64,000 nt of DNA. Source: Histoplasma ohiense. Lineage: Eukaryota > Ascomycota > Eurotiomycetes > Onygenales > Ajellomycetaceae. The position numbers and the translations under genes are program-made. The notes beneath the pieces were generated by a model that saw nothing but the letters and a program-made list of their open reading frames with translations, had not been told where the DNA came from and did no database searches. Of the stretch, positions 36,678-45,561 are shown piece after piece; the stretch's first letter is position 1, and each line of letters opens with the position of its first letter. The stretch is from assembly GCA_017607445.1 (NCBI GenBank), contig JAEVHH010000003.1:5642001-5706000 (forward strand). Reading direction: 5' to 3'.

Positions 36678-36824
36678 GGTCGGTGGCCTAGTCAGGTCAA
36701 GCCAGACCCGAGTCTGGGGGCGCGAAAGCCGCCTTCTCCTCTACCCACCACCCGGCTAGGAGCAGTCAGGCCAAACCAGATCCGGCTGGAAGGCGCTGCC
36801 CCTACCCGACGCATAAGACCGACC
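36678..36824 (+). repeat. GC-rich direct repeat with hairpins, possible structured RNA or SINE relic
   Basis: A 28-base unit at 36690-36717 recurs at 36764-36789 (AGTCAGG-CAA-CCAGA-CCG-CTGG core), differing by transitions and a two-base gap. The block is bounded by a perfect 7-base inverted pair, GGTCGGT at 36678 and ACCGACC at 36818. Internal hairpins include CCAGAC-CCGA-GTCTGG. The left end, GTCGGTGGCCTAGTCAGG, resembles the 5' part and A box of a class II (Leu/Ser) tRNA, but there is no T arm. It stands out as GC-rich in an A/T-rich neighbourhood. Function is unknown. Confidence 0.5.
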
Positions 36825-36839
36825 GAACGGTGGAAAACC

Positions 36840-36933
36840 CCAAAATAATATATATATCTTATCTCGGGGGGTTTTCATAGCATCGGACTTCCCTGAAACG
36901 CGGGTACTTCGATGTGAACTTTTTGCTTTTTTC

Positions 36934-36965
<32 letters not shown>

Positions 36966-38920
36966 CGGGTACCATACATCCCATACCATTGCTTCCATTT
37001 CTTCTCTCTTCATTCAGAAAAAAGTGATTATGTCTAATTCTTCCTTTGGTCGCGGTAAGTTTGTGATGATTTCCGACCGATGTCCCAGTGGCTGCACAGC
37101 ATTATGCCAGATAGATTTGTTCACTGACCCGTGATGTCCAGCACAATAGAGTAGTCGACTTCACATATGCGGTTAAGACTTCTCAAGGAACAGATAGCTG
37201 CCATCTTAGAAGAGCTAAAACTACATCAGTTGAAGGTGGTTCTTGAAATGGGTAGATAGATGTAGTCAAGCTGAATGTAAAATCTGTACACTTCACTGCG
37301 GCCATGCGATTACTTTATGTAATACGCCTTTGGAACGATTTTGAAAGCCTATACCACCATGTATAGGACCAGTTAGATCTCCGTACGAAGAATGGAAGGG
37401 AAATGAGAAATAAATGTGCAATTATATCACTGCTTGCACATTTAATGGCTTTTATACGAATAACGGTAGAGTAGTCTGGCTTAAGCCATAGCTGGTGAGA
37501 AAATACTCCATATTCTCAAAAATGCTGTTTTGGAATTGGAATTCTCGCCGGCCGATAGAAGGATAGAAAAAAGTGAAACAAACATAAGTCATAAACATCA
37601 TATTAAAAATTGTTCACGAAACAGGGTGAGGCTGGCCGTGCACCAAAGACATAACATATTGACTTGATGTAATTCAGAGAATAATAATGCAGAAACAGGG
37701 GGAAAGAGAGATAATCATAAGGATGCGAGCTCCTCCGACAGTAATCGGATGGGCTGAATGTCGCACGAAAAAAAGAGAACGGCCTTGATAAGTTATCATG
37801 AAGTGCTAACAAGATTCCCGGAACCGAATCGATCAAAAACTCAGTGTGATGACAAAATTCACATATATCGGGGAAGTGGCCAGCAAAGAAATCGAGAGGT
37901 GAAGTTGAATCAGAGTTGTGCAGGGGCTGAAACGCATCAACAGTTTTTCCGTCCTGTGGGGGAGCTGTGAGAAGCTTATAAACTTAAAAATCACCACAAA
38001 CTCTAGGTCATGCTGGCAGAGGAACCCCTGTTTCTTATATGATGATTGAAGATAAACAGCTTGCTGAAGTTAGCTGTTTGAGAATATATAACTAAGAAAA
38101 TTTCGGGTTGTTCAATGACCTTCGTTACAAATATCTGTTGAAACCGTGTTGTGAAGGGGGTGTTGTAAATTTTTAGCGTAGCCAAGCACTATTTGTAACC
38201 TTCCATAGGGCTCCGAAACCGCATGCCTTCAGATCCCACATTTTGTTCTCGAAGTAGAAATTCATTAGCGTCACGCAGTGACCAGGTGGCTGGGTGATAT
38301 ATTCTCCCAACTGTATATTGAACTGCGACGCAAGGCAGCCGGGAGTGCCGGCAAAGGTCTAGGCAAGAGCAGTACAGATGCATCAAAGTTATTCGTCAGA
38401 TGATGTAGATATCAAAAGTTCAATGAAGACAAAATAATTATTCATATGTCTATCACAAATTAATTATTATCTTCCAACATACAGAGTAATCTAGACACCA
38501 GAACATGAGAAGGATGTAGAAGATGGAAGAGCGACAAAAGTATCATTTAATTAAGTTGAGTTATTGCTATTTTGTCAAAGGCTACAAATAAGCGTCTAAG
38601 AGATATATGCCATAATTAACGTAATCCAGTTGCGTCCCGCTGGTTGTGACACGAAGTTTGGCACACAGAGGCCGTAGGGGAGAAAATGCGCCATAATCAC
38701 GGTAAAACGACCTAAAAATAGTTGTGCTGCGCGGATGGAGTGAAAGTGAACGCGCACGTATTTGGTGGATCAAGTTGGGTCAACCTGCAAGATATATATA
38801 ATGGCGATATATGTTAATATGAGAGGCTGTATGTTGAGAGGCATGCACGGACGTGGATATGAATATAGCGTACATACCACACAATTGGGCCCGGTCACCA
38901 ATAGTCGCCAGTTATCTACC
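36840..38920. other. Gene-poor region, 2.1 kb
   Basis: T/C-rich near 36930-36965, otherwise A/T-rich. No gene is recognised in either strand. Confidence 0.55.
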
Positions 38921-39376
38921 TCACATGTTCCCCAATTCTGCTTCCGTTTCTCTTTTCACCTGCTCCAAGCTTGCAGTCCTGATCTTGCGATCCACCACCA
39001 ATGACGAACCATTCGAGGGCTGAAATGTGCCATCTGGTAACCTTTTCTTGACGCAAAAACTGATTCCAACCGTGCCAACTTCCTTAATCTCAGTCAACAA
39101 AGCTATCACTACTGATATTGGTTCGCCTGCCCTTCGGTTTGTAGAAGTGAAACTCGAGTCAATGGAATACCATCTTTCGGTGAGGGAGGTCACATAGCCA
39201 GCGCCGTCCTTGGTCTCAGTTTTGCAAGTTATCCCCACGTCTTTGAACGGGTCTTCATTTGTCGTGGTTCCTGAACAAGTGACTCGCAGAACAAATCCAA
39301 CTGAACCAGGTAACCAGACGATGTTATTGTCCGGGCCATTATATTTCGACAGGCTCAATGAATAAGTCGGCGCCAT
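38921..39376 (-). CDS. Orphan protein, about 151 residues
   Basis: A single-exon frame. ATG 39376 (MAPTYSLSLSKYNGPDNN) is preferred over the in-frame upstream start at 39457, because it gives a compact globular protein. It contains IVWLPGSVGFVLRVTCSG, alternating beta-like segments, and a charged C-terminal helix (LEQVKRETEAELGNM). There is no signal peptide and only three Cys. A TATAAA on the minus strand at 39621-39626 could be its promoter. No family is recognised. The uninterrupted frame and balanced composition support a real gene. Confidence 0.55.
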   Translation of the reverse strand: MAPTYSLSLSKYNGPDNNIVWLPGSVGFVLRVTCSGTTTNEDPFKDVGITCKTETKDGAGYVTSLTERWYSIDSSFTSTNRRAGEPISVVIALLTEIKEVGTVGISFCVKKRLPDGTFQPSNGSSLVVDRKIRTASLEQVKRETEAELGNM

Positions 39377-42191
39377 TGGAAGTTTGCGTCTTGGCTCGAA
39401 AATGCCAGTTTCAACTTGTATGGTATGCAGGGCTTGGTTGCGAATCGAAATATGCAAGCAAGCAAGAGAGAGGTAAGGAGAAAACGCTGGTGTGAATGTT
39501 TGAAGCTGAAGTCGCTCTTTTACTTCGAAGTGGAAGTAGTAGATTGGAATAGGAGATGAGTTGAAGCTGGGAGTTCAATGAGCAACAAAAAGTGAAGCAT
39601 TCATGGGAAGGGAATTGAGCTTTATATCCGCATCTCCGTTCCTAGCAACATATTAAGCCTGGGTGGCTCCGTAGGATGCATAGAGATACTAAATTCATTC
39701 AAATTGGGGTGTATTGAAGTATTAGTCGAAAGAGTGTGAATAACCCGTCATTAATCCCAAAGAATTAATGTTAAGCCTCAGACGTTTGCACACAAACAAA
39801 GTGGGGTTTGTTTCCTTGATAGGAGCCATTCGGCGATACACACTCGCTGAAGGAAATTTCGCGAATATGCACTTCATAAGCTGGTCGAGTGGATTGTAAA
39901 TATCACGCAGCTTCTGGTAGGCAATATATTAGCAAAGGAAACATAGAAACATCCAGAACGCATGGAAAAGAAACAGCGATGTCCATATCTTTGAGGGTAA
40001 ACTTTAAAGGACATCGGGAGAAGCAATCGGCATAGAAGTAGCTGGTAGCAATTCATCAAGAGCAAAATAGATGTTGATTGGACAACCATATTTTCCTCAA
40101 CACATGTGCTCCGCAAGTGGGTGCTTGACAAGAATATTTACTTCATCGGCATGCCTCCTACAATCATTTTGATAAATTCAATGTGAAGTCAAGCGCTGTT
40201 TGTAGTGATATACCTTGAAAAGGCAAGGCGTCACCCATCCTTTCTCTTGAGCAACTCAAGATAGGACAAAGCCGTAGAGTGGGAGTTAATAACGTGGGGT
40301 GATGCATTTGGTTGGACTCTACCAGCTGCTGGCGTATATCTTGATGTTTGTAGACGATCTCATAAAATATACTGTAGAAATCGAACGTACACTATTTAAG
40401 TACCAATGTATGCCACCAAATTAATAGACGGACCATCATTTGTCGTCCGCGGTATTTAGGTAAGAAGACTGCTAATGGTTGGGAGACATAACAGGAGCTT
40501 GAAATGTTGACGGGGATAAGTTCGGGAGGACCCCAAGGTCGGTGTGCGGGAATGTAATCTCGCGTGCCCAGAGCATCTGCCGCTATCATCAAGTAATTAC
40601 TCTCCAAGTTCTATCTCTTTGATTGTGGTATTTCCGCGTGAAAGCAGGATAAGAAGGTAATCAGTATTCTGGGGTAAATACTTTCCCCGGAATAATATGT
40701 TCAGAAGTCGGTTATGCCAGGACAGACATCTTCCGGATATGCAAATTGGCCTTAGTGTTTTTGCCAACCAGATAAGCTAGAAGTTTCTCAAAAGATCATG
40801 AGAATGCGGTGATATGACGGGAAAATGCGTGGAACAGCTAAGAAGATAAAAATCTCTGCGGCTATTAGCCGTGTTCAAGGTCAGTTTCTGGCAGTGAGTT
40901 TCAAATAAGGTTCAGGAAGCGTGATTTTCTCCCTTTCCACAACCATGAAGTTTGCTTTCTGTACGTTCATTCATTTTGAAATCGTTGTGCATCAGACACT
41001 TGGTTAACCGGTTCCTCCCACTTGCTCGTCGTTAGCAGTGCTAACTTCTCTTCCGTCAGTATAATTTTTTTTTTGACTTTGCTACGTTTGTTAATCGGGA
41101 ACGGAGGTGCCGTTTGTCGTCTTTCCGTTAAGTTACTTGTCGTGCTTGGAGGAGGTTATGCGTATGGTGCTTTCTTTAAGTTGTTTTGGTGATCTAGCGC
41201 TTCACAGGCTAGACAATATTGGGGGTAAGGGAATTACCCCGAATCCGATGGGTTGTCGCTGTCGTAATGGGCGGGACAGCACTTGATCAGGAGCTAGTCA
41301 GATCAACAGTTTGTTTCTTCAATTTCTTGTGCTTTGCTGTTCGCAGCCAAGGAACATTTCCCAAAGTTGTAAACGTGAAGTTTAGAGTATTCCCTGTACC
41401 CGTATACCAGAACGCATCCATGGTAAATCACGACGCAGGGTCGCAAAATGCGCCCATGCATGTGTTTCCTGCTACATCAACAGGGAATTTCTGATACCTC
41501 ATTCAGGATACACGAACACGAGGCGAGGTGTGGAAGGCTCGCCAAGAAATTAAAACGAGGCCTAGATATTGCAGAAATCGATGCTTCCATAATCAATAAC
41601 ATTGATTCGGAGCAGATTTCCCTTACGTACTAGTATTCAATTCGATATTGAACACTAGCTAGTAGTCCGTGTTGTCCCTGACTTTTAGAGTTAGGTCAGC
41701 CCTAACCAGGTTCTAGCACAGTATCACTGTTTCTCCATTCGCCTTTCCATTCTAATTATCGTACTGTCTCTCGATCAATCTCTATTTCATGCTCCACAAG
41801 CTTAACCTCAACAATAGCTCTCATTGCTGTAGTTTTATTATGGGCATTCTGCCGGTCTTGCGATATCAAGTGCCACCGCAGCACTCTTAACCTCACATGT
41901 TAGGAATGGAAAGGAAAGGAAAAATGTGGCCGTGCAGTACTAGTACGAATCTTATGACGACTATAGGTGAGTAGGCTCTGTCTGACGAAGAAGTGTGATA
42001 ATAGCTATGAATTTAATAGGTTTGCGTCTGGTTGTGTGGAAGTCATGAGTTCTGAGGGGAGGATTAGATACAGTCATTGGGCTAACTCCAACGCCAATTA
42101 GGGCGGGCCCGTGTACCTTCCCGTTGGCGTCTTCTTTGTTGGCAATATATGCGAAATCTGAACGATATCGTCCTCACAATATCGAAATGAT
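39377..42191. other. Gene-poor region, 2.8 kb
   Basis: Contains the TATAAA candidate for the orphan gene at 39621-39626 and a possible spliced short peptide start at 40945. Otherwise no gene is visible. Confidence 0.5.
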
Positions 42192-42614
42192 CTATATATT
42201 GCCCATGTTAGGCCATTTTCCCATAAGAAACGGTCTGCAATGAAAATCGTGAGCGGGTAGTACCTTTTCGCGGTTAACCAGTGCAGCTGTGCCTGTAGAT
42301 GCGGCCGAGAAGTTGGAGGCCCTGAGGAGTCGGAGACTGAAATAAAGGCGTTTAGTTTGCGAAAACAACCGTTCTGAGGGATTTGTATGGGCTGTGGTTG
42401 GCTTGGGTTTAAGTTGATATGCTGGGGTGACACGAAGTTCTTGAAGCTGAGAGAAACGGGTATATTGTTGGGAACTCTCCAAATGCAGAGGCCGATGGCA
42501 GATACAAGCGATTGATATGAGAGTGCAAATGATACCCGTACTCGTACGTATCAGCATTAGCACGCGCAATCTCACGCGTACACAGAAAATGCTTTCAAGT
42601 TCTTTGGAGGGCAT
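42192..42614 (-). CDS. Doubtful ORF with N-terminal hydrophobic segment
   Basis: An ATG-started frame of 140 codons. Near the N-terminus is VLMLIRTSTGIICTLISIAC, which could be a membrane segment or signal anchor. The rest has no recognised motif. It could be a real orphan or a chance frame in a gene-poor region. There is no homology I can name and no supporting splice structure. Confidence 0.25.
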   Translation of the reverse strand: MPSKELESIFCVRVRLRVLMLIRTSTGIICTLISIACICHRPLHLESSQQYTRFSQLQELRVTPAYQLKPKPTTAHTNPSERLFSQTKRLYFSLRLLRASNFSAASTGTAALVNREKVLPAHDFHCRPFLMGKWPNMGNI

Positions 42615-43690
42615 GAAATTCCTAGCCTAGTAGCAATTGGTAGTAGTAGGTGAAGCGCACGAGGTGTCAAAGGAAAACTGAATACATTTCCTTTTGCAAG
42701 TTTCATGGTGATCAAACCCATATAAGGTCTTCTCCTGGCTCAGACTAGCTGTGGTTCAAAAACGAATAAAGACTGATTCTGCCAATTTTGTATGAAGGGA
42801 GGACTGAGATGGTATGTAGTCATATAATGTCATTTCTTTCGGAACGAAAAATAAGATAGCATTGGCATCGACATCTTTCCTGATTCGGCGGCAATAGCAC
42901 ATATTGCCCGGGTGTGCTTAGTCATACATTGTCGTAGTTCACTCCTAGTTAGTTAACTATCCCCGAGCAACATCCGAAGCATTATATATCACCCATCACC
43001 CATCGCCCATCGCCCATCGCCCATCGCCCATCGCCCACTGCGCACCTACGCTTACCCTGTCTCTCCTTCACTGCCTGTCCCAGTGCTTCGCCTTGCGTTT
43101 GTCGCTTGTGTTGTGGGGTTTTTACTTAGCCCTTTCGCCGTAGAGCAGGTTATTAGTTTGGTAGGTCACAACTTTTCCCCGCCCGTTCTTCATGTTCGTC
43201 TTTGCATTATTTTTGTCCCACGGATTTGCGTATCTATTTGTTTAAGCCGCAGCTACTATATATGAAAAAGGACTGGTTAGAGACGTTTTGGTAGAAGGAG
43301 CGAATTTCCCGCAATAGCACAATCGGGTCATGAGGTTTGGAAGATGTTCTCTATATCGCATTTTCGCGGAGTCCGGATGCGCTTCGTTTCCCATTCATCA
43401 AATGCTGTGATCTACTGGCCATTGAATTCATAGGCTCTCTTCCACAGGCATTCAATGGGCGCTGGGAACACTCTTACATTTCGCAGTCTGCGATGGACAT
43501 CTCTGGATTTTCGCACCCTACTCTATCATGGATACTCCAGCAGAGATTAGTCAAGGACGTGGCACTGACAATCATGTGTAACAGCCGACAAATACTTCCT
43601 TTCCAATCTTTGACGAGCCCTATTGGCCCCGTATTCTATCAAGCCGCCTTGATTTCCAATCCTCCTATACCTATATCTCGGGTACGCAGC
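42615..43690. other. TFIIS upstream region
   Basis: Promoter and leader of the TFIIS gene, with the CCCATCG tandem array at 42992-43040. The TFIIS frame is open upstream to 43337, but the conserved start is at 43691. Confidence 0.6.
42992..43040. repeat. CCCATCG tandem repeat, seven units
   Basis: Seven head-to-tail 7-base units. The first is CCCATCA, five are CCCATCG and the last is CCCACTG. It lies about 650 bases upstream of the TFIIS start codon. Confidence 0.95.
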
Positions 43691-44611
43691 ATGGACGTTA
43701 AAGAAATAGAATTCAAGTCTAAGGCATTGACGAAGGCTGCGACATCCGGAGAAACCCCAGCAACATTGATATCATTGCTTAGAGAGCTACAAAAAGGTGT
43801 GCGGCCGACAGAGGACCTCCTGCGCTCCACAAAAATCGGTATCATTGTCAACAAGCTCAAACAGCATAAGTCACCCGACGTTGCTCGTTTGTCTAGTGAA
43901 ATCGTCTCGAAATGGCGTAGCGAAGTCAACAAGCAAAAGGTCACTGTAGGTGGTTCACCAGCCGCGAGTCAGAGATCCAGCGATTCACCCAAGCAGACTC
44001 CCAACGGCACTGCGTCACCGGCATCAACGGGCGCTGCAGCGTCAGATAGACTGGCCAAATCTACGGTTCCCCCAGACAAGCGCAGTTGGAAAACAGATCA
44101 GCTTACTATCACGCACACCCAAAATAAATCTCGCGATAGCTGCATCGGACTGATTTACGATGGTCTTTGCTTACATTCCACCGAGCCGCCGCGCGTCGTT
44201 CTCCAAAAGGCCATCCAAGTCGAATTAGCCGCCTACAATGCCTTCGGCCCAGAAACGAAGGAACAATATCGCACCAAGATGCGCAGTCTGTTCCAGAACT
44301 TGAAAAACAAATCCAACCCGGACCTCCGTGTGCGCGTGCTCTCCAACGAAATCACGCCAGACAAGTTCGTTCGCATGACGCATGACGAACTCAAATCAGA
44401 CGCACAACGTGAAGAAGAACGCAGGATCCACAAGGAAAATATGGATAAAGCTATGGTTGCGAAGGCGGAACGGAGTATCAGTACAAGCTTGCAGTGCGGC
44501 AAGTGCGGACAGAAGAAGGTCACGTATACGGAAGCGCAAACGAGGAGTGCAGATGAGCCTATGACGTTGTTTTGCACATGCGTTGTGTGTGGGAAGTCAT
44601 GGCGTCAATAA
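43691..44611 (+). CDS. Transcription elongation factor TFIIS
   Basis: A single exon of 306 residues, the family size. The N-terminal LW/TFS2N helical bundle covers roughly residues 5-80 (LLRSTKIGIIVNKLKQHKSP). A Ser/Thr/Pro linker leads to the central TFS2M domain (GLIYDGLCLHSTEPPRVVLQ, YRTKMRSLFQNLKNKSNPDL). The C-terminal zinc ribbon has LQCGKCGQKKVTYTEAQTRS, the catalytic acidic loop RSADEPMT, and the second pair CVVC with the terminal aromatic W. TFIIS binds arrested RNA polymerase II and stimulates transcript cleavage. The frame is open for 118 codons upstream, but the family begins at MDVKEIEFKSKALTKA, so 43691 is chosen. The promoter may include the CCCATCG repeat. Confidence 0.95.
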   Translation: MDVKEIEFKSKALTKAATSGETPATLISLLRELQKGVRPTEDLLRSTKIGIIVNKLKQHKSPDVARLSSEIVSKWRSEVNKQKVTVGGSPAASQRSSDSPKQTPNGTASPASTGAAASDRLAKSTVPPDKRSWKTDQLTITHTQNKSRDSCIGLIYDGLCLHSTEPPRVVLQKAIQVELAAYNAFGPETKEQYRTKMRSLFQNLKNKSNPDLRVRVLSNEITPDKFVRMTHDELKSDAQREEERRIHKENMDKAMVAKAERSISTSLQCGKCGQKKVTYTEAQTRSADEPMTLFCTCVVCGKSWRQ

Positions 44612-45561
44612 GATGAAACCTCTTCTTGATTGGACACTTGGTTTTGGGCCAATCGCTCGTCCTTTCCACTCTACATTATTTTTATTCATGTGTTCTTTCT
44701 TCTTCCCGTTACTTGTATTTATTTCCCCATTATTTCCCCTATCCTTCTACTTTTCCAACTTTGCTGCACACTATTACTCATCCAGGGGTGGCATTCAATT
44801 TGCGTCTTCCACTTTCCTGTTCGCTATTAAAAGGATCTTGTGCTCATTTCCTTTCAGCACTTCTTTAAACGGGGTTGTCATGGTGAAGGGTTTTTATTCT
44901 TGTACTATTTGGCGTTTCTTATTTATTAAACGGGCTGCTGATGAAAACACATCATATGTTTCCTTTTCTGTTTTCTACCCCACCTTACGTTTCCTTTGTG
45001 TTTTATTATGTTTCCATGATTTCTCTGGGGTGAATTCTTTCTAGTTATTTTCTCTACTTGCCAGCTTTAGGATTTTTTTTCTTCTTCTTATTATTATTAT
45101 TTTTTTTTTTTTTAAATTTTCATTTTTGTTCTCATTACCTTCCTAGGTTCTCACCGTCGGACCTGCAATACGGACGCACTTAAGGAGGATAAGAATGGCT
45201 TTGCTGTTCTTGTCTGATAATAGAGTGGGATAATTTGTGTGTTTCCTACTCGCTTACACTACATTGTTGCTGGCCTGACCGACCTTGGTTCTGGGAAGTC
45301 ATGCCTCTGGAGAATAAACCAAGCAAGAAGCCCTCCCAGAGAGGCGTCTCTTGTTTGTGAGTGGGAGGGGAAGTAATAATAAGAATTTGTAATTCGTTTT
45401 TCGAATAATTGAGCAATTCCTACTCTATTTCTTTTTTTTAAAACTTTTTTTTTTCTAGGTACATGATCAATCACAAGCAAAACCAGGCGAACCAACTTGA
45501 CCCAACCCTTCTGCCCAACATTCGGACACATCTGGGAGATTGATTTACGGTCCCTCATCCA
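44612..45561. other. Convergent 3' region
   Basis: T-rich on the plus strand with runs near 45076-45115 and 45430-45456. It holds the 3' flanks of TFIIS and the Zn2Cys6 regulator. No gene is visible. Confidence 0.65.

Noticed and set aside
36489..36848. 119-codon plus-strand ORF
   Set aside because: It runs through the GC-rich direct repeat and B-box-like segment, with Arg/Pro-rich composition typical of a non-coding GC-rich frame.
41219..41633. Plus-strand ORFs of 91 and 61 codons
   Set aside because: They overlap in different frames with no motif, and one overlaps the candidate spliced peptide.
42992..43040. CCCATCG array as a CRISPR array
   Set aside because: The units are contiguous with no spacers, and the DNA is fungal.
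43337..43690. N-terminal extension of TFIIS (118 codons)
   Set aside because: The frame is open, but the conserved family start is the ATG at 43691 and the extension has no motif.
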